Part shown: piece after piece, positions 1-5,534 of the stretch
How positions within the stretch are numbered: position 1 is the stretch's first letter
Layout of the letters: every line of letters begins with the position of its first letter
Assembly (NCBI GenBank): GCA_963650385.1
Contig: CAVJLL010000095.1
Location: forward strand, 1-5,550
DNA length: 5,550 nucleotides
Direction: 5' to 3'
Source: CAG-791 sp963650385
GTDB lineage: Bacteria > Bacillota > Clostridia > Lachnospirales > Lachnospiraceae
The notes under the pieces: model-generated
What the model was told of the DNA's origin: nothing
What the model saw: only the letters and a program-made list of their open reading frames with translations
The model's database searches: none
Program-made: the position numbers and the translations under genes

Positions 1-60
1 ATATCTGTTCAGCACCTGCCACATTTCAATGCGAGAAGGACGCTGAGCGGGTGCAAGTTA

Positions 61-96
61 TATATTTGGCAACGCTGCAATGGCGCAGTTATTATA
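61..96 (+). promoter_or_regulatory. Possible T-box-like (tRNA-sensing) antiterminator element upstream of asnA
   Basis: The stretch TGGCAAC at 67-73 resembles the T-box bulge consensus UGGNACC. It is followed by a short stem CTGC/GCAG (75-78 with 85-88) and flanked by a weak TATA/TATA pairing (61-64 with 93-96), the order expected for a T-box antiterminator. asnA genes of Gram-positive bacteria are known T-box targets. Against it: the outer helix is only four A-U pairs and not adjacent to the bulge, the sixth consensus base differs, no U-tract terminator follows, and stem I with its specifier codon would lie largely outside the window. Regulation, if real, might act on translation, since 68-78 can alternatively pair with 115-124. 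Confidence 0.25.
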
Positions 97-146
97 GAAG
101 GAATCGCATCACATGCAGGCTGCCGGATCGATCAAAGAGCAAAGAA

Positions 147-152
147 AAGAGG
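147..152 (+). promoter_or_regulatory. Ribosome binding site deciding the asnA start
   Basis: AAGAGG ends 5 bases before the ATG at 158. The spacing is slightly short but supports the family-length start over the ATG at 113. Confidence 0.6.
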
Positions 153-157
153 CAGAC

Positions 158-1168
158 ATGGATCATTTAACCATTCCCAAGGACTATCAGTCCGCTTTGA
201 ACCTGCATGAAACACAGGTCGCGATTAAGGTCGTAAAGGACTTTTTCCAGAATATGCTGGCAGAACGTCTGAACCTTCTGCGGGTATCCGCACCGCTGTT
301 CGTGGATCCTGCCTCCGGCCTGAATGATAACCTGAACGGTGTAGAACGCCCGGTTGCCTTCGATATTCTCGAGCAGGACGGCCGGAACGCAGAGGTCGTG
401 CAGTCGCTTGCCAAGTGGAAGCGCTACGCATTGCAGAAATACGGCTTTTCCGTCGGTGAGGGTCTTTATACCGACATGAGCGCCATCCGCCGGGATGAAA
501 TCACCGACAACATTCATTCCATCTATGTCGATCAGTGGGATTGGGAAAAGGTCATCCGCAAAGAGGACCGCACCCTTGAGACACTGAAATCTGTAGTTCG
601 TTCTGTCTATCACGTCCTGCGGAAAACCGAAAAATACATGTCCATCCGCTATGACTACATCTCCGAAATTCTTCCGGACGATATCTTCTTTATTACTACC
701 CGCGAGCTGGAGGAAATGTTCCCCGACAATACGCCGAAGGAGCGAGAGCACTATATAACCCAGGCGAAGGGAGCGGTCTGTATCATGCAGATCGGTGACA
801 AGCTCGAAAACGGAAAGCCGCACGACGGGCGGGCTCCGGACTACGATGACTGGGCACTCAACGCGGATATTCTGGTTTATTACCCTCTGCTGGACATTGC
901 TCTGGAGCTGTCCTCCATGGGAATTCGTGTCGATGAAGTCTCCCTTGCCGAGCAGCTCGAAAAGGCCGGCTGCCCGGAGCGGGCCGAGCTCCCCTTCCAG
1001 AAGGCAGTTCTCGAGGGCAAGCTTCCTTATACCATCGGCGGCGGCATCGGACAGTCACGCATCTGCATGTTTTTCCTGCGCAAGGCCCACATCGGTGAGG
1101 TGCAGTGCTCTCTGTGGCCCGATGAAATTGCTGATGCATGCAAGGCGAGCGGAATTCAGCTCCTGTAA
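158..1168 (+). CDS. asnA: Aspartate-ammonia ligase (ammonia-dependent asparagine synthetase)
   Basis: AsnA makes asparagine from aspartate, ATP and free ammonia, releasing AMP and pyrophosphate; it is a cytosolic enzyme related to class II aminoacyl-tRNA synthetases. From the start at 158 the protein has 336 residues, close to the 330 of E. coli AsnA. Family blocks are intact and in order: LNDNLNG (55-61), SLAKWKR (83-89), GEGLYTDM (100-107), YVDQWDWE (123-130), RAPDYDDW (225-232), ELSSMGIRV (250-258) and GGGIGQSR (294-301). I chose 158 over the in-frame ATG at 113 because an AGAGG site sits 5 bases upstream and the extra 15 residues lie outside the family's usual N-terminus; 113 does have its own AGAAGGA 10 bases upstream, so it is not excluded. 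gdhA follows, so the enzyme sits beside a second ammonia-using enzyme. Function is very sure, start moderately sure. Confidence 0.96.
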   Translation: MDHLTIPKDYQSALNLHETQVAIKVVKDFFQNMLAERLNLLRVSAPLFVDPASGLNDNLNGVERPVAFDILEQDGRNAEVVQSLAKWKRYALQKYGFSVGEGLYTDMSAIRRDEITDNIHSIYVDQWDWEKVIRKEDRTLETLKSVVRSVYHVLRKTEKYMSIRYDYISEILPDDIFFITTRELEEMFPDNTPKEREHYITQAKGAVCIMQIGDKLENGKPHDGRAPDYDDWALNADILVYYPLLDIALELSSMGIRVDEVSLAEQLEKAGCPERAELPFQKAVLEGKLPYTIGGGIGQSRICMFFLRKAHIGEVQCSLWPDEIADACKASGIQLL

Positions 1169-1183
1169 TCCGGTGAATTTCAC

Positions 1184-1215
1184 GGAAAATGCTGATTACC
1201 CCCGCATTTTCCTTG
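1184..1215 (+). terminator. Weak intrinsic terminator after asnA
   Basis: A perfect 9-bp inverted repeat, GGAAAATGC (1184-1192) and GCATTTTCC (1204-1212), encloses an 11-base loop and begins 15 bases after the asnA stop. Only TTGT follows, so the U-tract is poor and read-through into gdhA is possible. The 3' side abuts the predicted gdhA -35 element. Confidence 0.5.
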
Positions 1216-1241
1216 TATCCGGTGTTTATACTACGTATAAT
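1213..1241 (+). promoter_or_regulatory. Sigma-A type promoter for gdhA
   Basis: TTGTAT (1213-1218, 3 of 6 consensus matches) is separated by exactly 17 bases from a perfect TATAAT (1236-1241). Transcription would start near 1248, giving a leader of about 125 bases before the gdhA start codon. The -10 is embedded in GTATAATAC. Confidence 0.65.
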
Positions 1242-1269
1242 ACATAGGTATTTTGTATACATTTATACA
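1227..1269 (+). promoter_or_regulatory. Cluster of GTAT/ATAC dyads, possible operator of gdhA
   Basis: Three overlapping or adjacent symmetric elements lie on and just after the gdhA promoter: TATAC-3-GTATA (1227-1239), GTAT-A-ATAC covering the -10 (1235-1243), and TGTATA-CATT-TATACA (1254-1269) just after the expected transcription start. They could bind a dimeric regulator, or the last could fold in the mRNA leader. The A/T richness makes chance symmetry plausible and I cannot name a regulator. Confidence 0.3.
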
Positions 1270-1280
1270 GATTTGCTCGC

Positions 1281-1313
1281 TTTATGCGGATCCGGTACGA
1301 ATGTATGCATAAA
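1281..1313 (+). repeat. Inverted repeat in the gdhA 5' leader
   Basis: TTTATGC (1281-1287) is the reverse complement of GCATAAA (1307-1313), with a 19-base spacer. It lies in the predicted untranslated leader, could form a 7-bp stem, and has no U-tract. I match it to no known riboswitch. The rest of the gap to 1358 shows nothing beyond A/T-rich sequence and a 6-bp repeat, TTCATT (1335-1340) with AATGAA (1351-1356). Confidence 0.35.
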
Positions 1314-1358
1314 TATAACGGCGCATTAATGTTATTCATTTCACATCACGAATGAAAT

Positions 1359-1364
1359 AGGAGG
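1359..1364 (+). promoter_or_regulatory. Strong ribosome binding site of gdhA
   Basis: AGGAGG lies 8 bases before the ATG at 1373, the best Shine-Dalgarno in the window, consistent with high expression of this gene. Confidence 0.9.
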
Positions 1365-1372
1365 AAGGAACT

Positions 1373-2719
1373 ATGTCATACGTTGAAGAGGTATATGCAC
1401 AGCTTGAGAAGAAGCATGCATATGAGCCCGAATTTCTTGAGGCAGCAAAGAGAATTCTGGAGACCATTGCTCCCATTGCCGAGGCAAATGAAGAGCTTTA
1501 CCGCAAGAATTCTCTTCTGGAGCGTCTGGTTGAGCCGGAGCGCATCATCACTTTCCGCGTACCGTGGGTTGATGATGCCGGCAAGCAGCAGGTAAACCTT
1601 GGCTACCGCGTACAGTTCAGCTCTGCAATCGGACCGTACAAGGGAGGCCTTCGCTTCCATCCGTCTGTAAACCAGTCCATTCTGAAGTTCCTTGGCTTCG
1701 AGCAGATTTTCAAGAACTCTCTGACCGGTCTTCCGATCGGCGGCGGCAAGGGCGGCTCTGATTTTGATCCGAAGGGCAAGTCCGATGCAGAGGTTATGCG
1801 CTTCTGCCAGAGCTTCATGACAGAGCTCTGCAAGTACATTGGTGCCAACATCGACGTTCCCGCCGGTGACATCGGTGTCGGCGGACGTGAGATCGGTTAT
1901 CTTTACGGACAGTACAAGAGAATCACCGGCCTCTATGAGGGCGTTCTGACCGGCAAGGGCCTTAGCTTCGGCGGATCTCTGGCAAGACCCGAGGCAACCG
2001 GATACGGCCTTGTTTACATTACCGATGAAGTAGTAAAGGGTGCCGGAAAGTCTCTGGAGGGCAAGACGGTCGTTGTTTCCGGTTCCGGAAATGTTGCACA
2101 GTACGCTATCCAGAAGCTGCAGCAGCTCGGTGCAAAGCCGGTTACCTGCTCCGATTCCAACGGCTATGTATATGATCCGGAAGGCATCAAGCTGGATGTT
2201 GTTATGGACATCAAGAACGGTCACCGCGGAAGAATCAAGGAGTACGCTGAGAAGGTTGCATCCGCTCAGTACTTCGAGGGTCAGAAGCCCTGGGGCGTCA
2301 AGTGCGACATCGCTCTTCCCTGCGCTACCCAGAATGAGATCAACGGTGAAGAGGCTAAGACTCTCATTGCCAACGGCTGCTGGTGTGTCTGCGAAGGTGC
2401 CAACATGCCTTCTGACGCAGATGCCATCGACCTTTACGAGAAGGCACGCGAGGAGAGCGGCTTCCTCTACATGCCTGCAAAGGCAGCCAATGCCGGCGGC
2501 GTAGCTGTTTCTGCTCTTGAGATGAGCCAGAACTCCGAGCGTCTCTCCTGGACCTTTGAGGAGGTTGATTCCAAGCTGAAGGACATCATGACCGGCATCT
2601 ACAACAAGGTTGCATCCGCTGCCGCCAGATACGGCCACGAGGGCGACTTCGTAACCGGTGCCAACATTGCCGGCTTCGAGAAGGTTGCAGATGCAATGCT
2701 CGCGCAGGGCAACGTCTGA
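1373..2719 (+). CDS. gdhA: Glutamate dehydrogenase, probably NADP-specific
   Basis: This enzyme reversibly aminates 2-oxoglutarate with ammonium to give glutamate; it is cytosolic and normally a homohexamer. The 448 residues match the short bacterial GDH class. Substrate-binding and catalytic residues are present: K90 in GPYKGGLRF, K114, the catalytic K126 in PIGGGKGGSDF, D166 in PAGD, and S380 in AGGVAVS, each one residue offset or equal to C. symbiosum GDH numbering. The Rossmann glycine motif GSGNVA is at 237-242, and the next strand ends in S-D-S (260-262), as in E. coli-type NADP enzymes, so I infer NADPH use and a biosynthetic role; the cofactor is not proven. Codon choice looks strongly biased (AAG, GGC, CTT), suggesting abundant expression. 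The start is fixed by AGGAGG and by family length. It has its own promoter and terminator, next to asnA. Confidence 0.97.
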   Translation: MSYVEEVYAQLEKKHAYEPEFLEAAKRILETIAPIAEANEELYRKNSLLERLVEPERIITFRVPWVDDAGKQQVNLGYRVQFSSAIGPYKGGLRFHPSVNQSILKFLGFEQIFKNSLTGLPIGGGKGGSDFDPKGKSDAEVMRFCQSFMTELCKYIGANIDVPAGDIGVGGREIGYLYGQYKRITGLYEGVLTGKGLSFGGSLARPEATGYGLVYITDEVVKGAGKSLEGKTVVVSGSGNVAQYAIQKLQQLGAKPVTCSDSNGYVYDPEGIKLDVVMDIKNGHRGRIKEYAEKVASAQYFEGQKPWGVKCDIALPCATQNEINGEEAKTLIANGCWCVCEGANMPSDADAIDLYEKAREESGFLYMPAKAANAGGVAVSALEMSQNSERLSWTFEEVDSKLKDIMTGIYNKVASAAARYGHEGDFVTGANIAGFEKVADAMLAQGNV

Positions 2720-2747
2720 GATCTGAGCCTGTAAAACATAACTGTTG

Positions 2748-2782
2748 GAAGGGAATCCTCCGCCGGAGGATTCCCTTCTTTT
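2748..2782 (+). terminator. Strong intrinsic terminator of gdhA
   Basis: A perfect 14-bp stem, GAAGGGAATCCTCC (2748-2761) with GGAGGATTCCCTTC (2765-2778), has a 3-base loop and is followed by TTTTATAT. It begins 28 bases after the gdhA stop and isolates gdhA as a monocistronic unit. Confidence 0.93.
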
Positions 2783-2799
2783 ATATTCAAAGCTATAAT
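2771..2799 (+). promoter_or_regulatory. Promoter of the rlmL-type gene, predicted leaderless start
   Basis: A perfect TATAAT (2794-2799) ends 6 bases before the ATG at 2806. At 17-base spacing the -35 position reads TTCCCT (2771-2776), a weak match lying inside the 3' arm of the gdhA terminator. Normal -10 to start-site distance places the transcript's 5' end at or within a base or two of the ATG. No Shine-Dalgarno is visible. Confidence 0.55.
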
Positions 2800-2805
2800 A
2801 CCCAC

Positions 2806-3969
2806 ATGAAAACATACGAATTGATTGCTCCCTGCCATTTCGGTCTGGAGAGCGTAGTAAAAAATGAAATCTATGACCTTGGCTACGAGATTACCGAGGT
2901 GGATGACGGCCGCGTCAGCTTTGAGGGTGACGCGGATGCCATTGTCCGCGCCAATCTCTCACTTCGCGTGGCGGAGCGCGTTCTCCTGAAGGTCGGCTCC
3001 TTCCATGCTGAATCCTTTGAGGACCTTTTTCAGGGGACCAGGGCGATCCCCTGGGAGGAATATCTTCCCTCCGATGCGAAATTCTGGGTAACCAAGGCGT
3101 CCAGCGTGAAATCCAGGCTCTTCTCTCCCTCGGACATTCAGTCCGTCATGAAGAAGGCCATGGTATCCCGTATGTCCGAGCACTACGGCCTGACGCAGTT
3201 CCCGGAAACCGGGAATTCCTTTCCTGTCCGTGTATTCCTCAAAAAGGATCTGGTGACCGTAGCCATCGACACCACCGGCGAATCGCTGCACAAGCGCGGC
3301 TACCGCAAATATAAGGTGGCTGCCCCCATTGCCGAGAACCTGGCCGCCGGACTGATTCAGCTGACGCCGTGGAAGCCGGGAAGGACTCTCGTTGATCCGT
3401 TCTGCGGATCCGGAACCTTCCTGATCGAGGCTGCCATGCTCAGTGCCCACATTGCACCGGGCCTTTCGCGCAGCTTTACCGCGGAGAGTTGGACGAATCT
3501 GATCCCCGCATCCTCCTGGGCGGACGTTCGAGAGGAGCTGCGCGAGGAAATTGACACGAATGTTTCCTGTGATCTGCAGGGATATGACATCGATCGGGAT
3601 GCCGTCTATGCTGCCAGAGAAAATGCGAAGCTGGCCGGTGTGGATCACCTGATCCACTTCCAGGTGCGGCCGGTCAGTGAGCTCTCCCACCCGCGCTCCT
3701 ATGGCTTTATCATCACCAATCCGCCCTACGGCGAACGGCTGGAGGGCGAAAAGGAGCAGGCGCAGGAGCTGATCGACCTGTACCGCACGCTGGGCGAGCG
3801 GTTCAAGGCGCTCCCTTCCTGGTCCATGTACGTGATCACCTCCTATGCAGACGCAGAAAAGGCGCTGAACCTGAAGGCACAGAAGAACCGGAAAATCTAC
3901 AATGGCATGATTAAAACCTATTTTTACATGTTCCCGGGCCCCAAGCCAAAGGGCGTCAATCACCATTAG
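2806..3969 (+). CDS. rlmL: THUMP-domain class I SAM-dependent rRNA methyltransferase (RlmL/YpsC type)
   Basis: Members of this family methylate N2 of a guanine in 23S rRNA (G2445 in E. coli numbering, done by the RlmL half of RlmKL; Bacillus YpsC is the stand-alone form). The 387-residue protein starts with a ferredoxin-like/THUMP RNA-binding part (about 1-160), then the LHKRGYR block (161-167) that precedes the catalytic domain. The Rossmann methyltransferase fold shows motif I DPFCGSGT (197-204), an acidic SAM-ribose site in GYDID (259-263) and the N-methyltransferase signature NPPY (305-308). There is no C-terminal RlmK domain, as expected outside Proteobacteria. The start is fixed by conservation of MKTYELIAP-type N-termini; no other start codon nearby has a ribosome binding site. 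The exact target base is inferred from family, not shown by the sequence. rdgB follows 84 bases later in the same direction. Confidence 0.9.
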   Translation: MKTYELIAPCHFGLESVVKNEIYDLGYEITEVDDGRVSFEGDADAIVRANLSLRVAERVLLKVGSFHAESFEDLFQGTRAIPWEEYLPSDAKFWVTKASSVKSRLFSPSDIQSVMKKAMVSRMSEHYGLTQFPETGNSFPVRVFLKKDLVTVAIDTTGESLHKRGYRKYKVAAPIAENLAAGLIQLTPWKPGRTLVDPFCGSGTFLIEAAMLSAHIAPGLSRSFTAESWTNLIPASSWADVREELREEIDTNVSCDLQGYDIDRDAVYAARENAKLAGVDHLIHFQVRPVSELSHPRSYGFIITNPPYGERLEGEKEQAQELIDLYRTLGERFKALPSWSMYVITSYADAEKALNLKAQKNRKIYNGMIKTYFYMFPGPKPKGVNHH

Positions 3970-3996
3970 GGGAATGCAGTTCGCAGAAGGCATAGG

Positions 3997-4029
3997 CTGC
4001 CGGAAACAATCGCACGAGTTGTCCGGCAG
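3997..4029 (+). other. Hairpin in the rlmL-rdgB gap
   Basis: CTGCCGG (3997-4003) pairs with CCGGCAG (4023-4029), extended inward by ACAA/TTGT (4006-4009 with 4019-4022) past a two-base AA bulge; the loop is 4010-4018. No T-run follows on either strand, so it is not a canonical terminator. It could set mRNA stability or modulate rdgB expression, since it ends 9 bases before the ribosome binding site. Confidence 0.5.
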
Positions 4030-4038
4030 AAAGAATTT

Positions 4039-4044
4039 GAAAGG
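4039..4044 (+). promoter_or_regulatory. Ribosome binding site deciding the rdgB start
   Basis: GAAAGG lies 9 bases before the ATG at 4054. A second in-frame ATG at 4060 would be 15 bases away, so 4054 is preferred. Confidence 0.6.
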
Positions 4045-4053
4045 TTTCGTTCT

Positions 4054-4740
4054 ATGAAGATGCAGCTTGTATTTGCAACAGGAAATGCAGATAAGGTGCG
4101 GGAAATCCGGGAGATTCTGAATGACCCGGAGCTTGCCGTTTTCAGCATGCGCGAGGTCGGCATTTCCTCGGATCCGGAGGAAAACGGGACCAGCTTCGAG
4201 GAAAATGCGCTCATCAAGGCAAGAGCAGCCGCCCAGATTCTTTTCGCTGCTCCTCTGGCACCCCCTCTCGATCCGAATGTCCCAACCTTTGTCCTGTCGG
4301 ATGACTCGGGGCTCGTCGTGGATGCACTGGACGGCGCTCCCGGCATCTTATCCGCGCGGTATCTTGGCCGTGATACCTCCTACCCCGAGAAAATGGGTGC
4401 AATATTGCAGCAGCTGGAGGGCCTCTCCGGAAAAGAACGCAGCGCACGCTTCGTCTGTGCCTGCGCCGCAGTCTATCCGCCGCGTTCCTTATCTGCCGGG
4501 TGCTCCGGCGAGAATGCGGAAGGAGCGCTGGAGGAGTGCGTAGTAACCGCTGCCATGGAGGGAGAGATTGCAGACTCCATCCGCGGCCTGCACGGCTTTG
4601 GGTACGATCCCTTCTTCTATCTCCCGGAGCTCGGGAAAACCAGTGCCGAGCTCACGGATGAAGAGAAAAATGCCATTTCCCACCGTGGAAAAGCGCTTCG
4701 TGCCATGTTGGAAGTCCTCAGGAGCAAGCTTGACTCATGA
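4054..4740 (+). CDS. rdgB: XTP/dITP diphosphatase (non-canonical purine NTP pyrophosphatase, Ham1 family)
   Basis: RdgB/Ham1 enzymes hydrolyse XTP, dITP and ITP to the monophosphate and pyrophosphate, keeping deaminated purines out of DNA and RNA. Signatures are complete: FATGNADK at the N-terminus (7-14, with T9, N11 and K14), FEENA (48-52), the metal and catalytic site SDDSGL (82-87), GFGYDPFF (181-188) and SHRGKAL (209-215). At 228 residues it is longer than the usual 195-205. The surplus falls in two loops, a proline-rich one at about 63-80 just before SDDSGL and one at about 142-168 rich in Gly, Ser, Ala and Glu. The stop codon overlaps the next start by 4 bases, so the two genes are translationally linked. 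The pairing matches rph-ysnA-ysnB of Bacillus, where ysnA is the rdgB homologue. Confidence 0.95.
   Translation: MKMQLVFATGNADKVREIREILNDPELAVFSMREVGISSDPEENGTSFEENALIKARAAAQILFAAPLAPPLDPNVPTFVLSDDSGLVVDALDGAPGILSARYLGRDTSYPEKMGAILQQLEGLSGKERSARFVCACAAVYPPRSLSAGCSGENAEGALEECVVTAAMEGEIADSIRGLHGFGYDPFFYLPELGKTSAELTDEEKNAISHRGKALRAMLEVLRSKLDS
4720..4724 (+). promoter_or_regulatory. Ribosome binding site of the phosphoesterase gene, inside rdgB
   Basis: AGGAG lies 12 bases before the ATG at 4737, within the end of rdgB. The spacing is long, and the ATGA overlap suggests the downstream gene is served at least partly by ribosomes finishing rdgB. Confidence 0.5.
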
Positions 4741-5222
4741 AAATTCTCGTCATCAGCGATACACATCGGCGGGATGAAATGTTCACCCGCGTAATGGAAC
4801 AGGAAGCGCCGGTTGATATGATTCTCCACGCCGGCGATGCGGAAGGCTCCGAGGATGAATTCTCCCGAATCGCCGGCATGCACATTCTGTGTGTTGCCGG
4901 CAACAACGACTACGGCTCGCTTTCACCCCGAACGCTCCTGGTCCCGATCGGCAGCCGAAGAGCCTTTCTCACCCACGGGCATCTGTATCAGGTTTATCTT
5001 TCCACCGACACAGTCGAGAGAGAAGCCCGCATGCGGCACTGTCAGATTGCCATTTTCGGCCACACGCACGTCCCCCTGCTGGAAACCTCTGAGAACGGCA
5101 TCCTTCTATTAAACCCCGGGAGCCTGGGATATCCCCGCCAGGCCGGGTACCGTCCCTCCTATGCCGTGATTGAAACCAATGCGCAGGGCGACCTCGCCAA
5201 AACGGAGATCCGGTATCTGTGA
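4737..5222 (+). CDS. YfcE/MJ0936-type metallophosphoesterase (YsnB-like)
   Basis: This is a small calcineurin-like phosphoesterase with two metal ions in the active site; relatives such as E. coli YfcE and archaeal MJ0936 cleave artificial phosphodiester substrates, and the physiological substrate is generally unknown. All metal-site motifs are present in 161 residues: SDTH (7-10), HAGD (31-34), GNND (55-58), THGH (79-82) and GHTH (108-111), followed by the NPGS turn (126-129) typical of this subfamily. No signal peptide or membrane segment is visible, so it is cytosolic. The start is set by the ATGA overlap with rdgB and by MKILVISDTH at the N-terminus, standard for the family. Coupling to rdgB hints at a nucleotide-related role, but that is inference. 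The length is complete compared with 160-185 in the family. Confidence 0.93.
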   Translation: MKILVISDTHRRDEMFTRVMEQEAPVDMILHAGDAEGSEDEFSRIAGMHILCVAGNNDYGSLSPRTLLVPIGSRRAFLTHGHLYQVYLSTDTVEREARMRHCQIAIFGHTHVPLLETSENGILLLNPGSLGYPRQAGYRPSYAVIETNAQGDLAKTEIRYL

Positions 5223-5238
5223 TGTGGCATTCCCATCA

Positions 5239-5253
5239 GCAGCCCCTGGCTGC
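5239..5253 (+). terminator. Possible weak terminator of the rdgB operon
   Basis: GCAGCC (5239-5244) and GGCTGC (5248-5253) form a 6-bp stem with a CCT loop, starting 17 bases after the phosphoesterase stop. The following ATAATTAC is not a real U-tract, so efficiency would be low; the convergent tRNA terminator at 5281-5312 may also fold in plus-strand RNA. Confidence 0.25.
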
Positions 5254-5275
5254 ATAATTACTCCTGACAATCACC

Positions 5276-5312
5276 AAAAAAACGCCTCACACAGTTTCCT
5301 GTGTGAGGCGTT
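5276..5312 (-). terminator. Strong intrinsic terminator of tRNA-Arg
   Basis: On the minus strand AACGCCTCACACAG (5312-5299), a GAAA tetraloop (5298-5295) and CTGTGTGAGGCGTT (5294-5281) form a perfect 14-bp stem, with a seven-T run extending to 5276. It starts six bases after the tRNA end. Confidence 0.93.
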
Positions 5313-5317
5313 CATTC

Positions 5318-5391
5318 TGTATGTGACAAGATTCGAACTCGCGACCTTCTGGTCCGTAGCCAGACGCTCTATCCAGCTGAGCTACACATAC
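5318..5391 (-). tRNA. tRNA-Arg (anticodon ACG)
   Basis: The minus strand folds into a 74-base cloverleaf. The acceptor stem is GTATGTG/CACATAC (7 bp, fully paired). The D arm is GCTC/GAGC with GG in the loop. The anticodon stem TCTGG/CCAGA holds the loop CTACGGA, giving anticodon ACG (5357-5355). The T arm has a TTCGAAT loop on a GCGAG/CTTGT stem with two G-U pairs, and the discriminator is A. ACG is normally deaminated to ICG and reads CGU, CGC and CGA. CCA is not encoded (GAA follows), so it must be added after transcription. The gene has its own promoter and terminator and converges on the rdgB operon. Confidence 0.96.
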
Positions 5392-5429
5392 ATTTGATGC
5401 AGCAGCGCATATCCGCCACAACAGATGTT

Positions 5430-5458
5430 AGTGTAGTTGATTCGGTCCGATTTGTCAA
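5430..5458 (-). promoter_or_regulatory. Promoter of tRNA-Arg
   Basis: On the minus strand a perfect TTGACA (5458-5453) is followed after exactly 17 bases by TACACT (5435-5430, 4 of 6). A start near 5423 would leave a 5' leader of about 32 bases to be removed by RNase P. An A-rich stretch upstream (about 5489-5460 on the minus strand) could serve as an UP element. Confidence 0.8.
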
Positions 5459-5501
5459 CACCTCTTTTTCAAATCTATACTTTTTATCGCTCATCCCGTT
5501 A

Positions 5502-5534
5502 CTGTACAGACGCCAGCCACGACGGGTCCTGGCG
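5502..5534. other. Palindrome and hairpin near the window edge, no gene assigned
   Basis: CTGTACAG (5502-5509) is a perfect 8-base palindrome. It is followed by the inverted repeat CGCCAG (5511-5516) and CTGGCG (5529-5534) with a 12-base loop. No T-run follows on either strand. The sequence from here to the edge carries no gene I can support; it may be the end of a gene lying beyond the window. Confidence 0.3.

Noticed and set aside
113..157. Upstream ATG giving asnA 15 extra N-terminal residues
   Set aside because: The extra residues are outside the usual family N-terminus, and a ribosome binding site fits the ATG at 158; kept only as a less likely alternative.
167..823. 218-codon open frame on the minus strand antisense to asnA
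   Set aside because: No motifs and fully contained within the well-supported asnA gene.
1189..1329. 46-codon small open frame between asnA and gdhA
   Set aside because: It starts inside the asnA terminator stem and runs through the gdhA promoter, with only a weak GGA upstream of its ATG and a composition that looks like translated A/T-rich DNA.
1376..2815. 479-codon open frame on the minus strand antisense to gdhA
   Set aside because: It is a shadow of biased codon use in gdhA: it has no recognisable domain, and its start lies beyond the strong gdhA terminator with no promoter evidence.
2959..3993. 344-codon open frame on the minus strand antisense to the methyltransferase gene
   Set aside because: Low-complexity, histidine- and arginine-rich translation without family motifs; the plus-strand gene has complete methyltransferase signatures.
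5318..5391. tRNA-Arg as a possible integration site
   Set aside because: No integrase gene and no repeat of the tRNA 3' end is present in the window; the region around it is ordinary.
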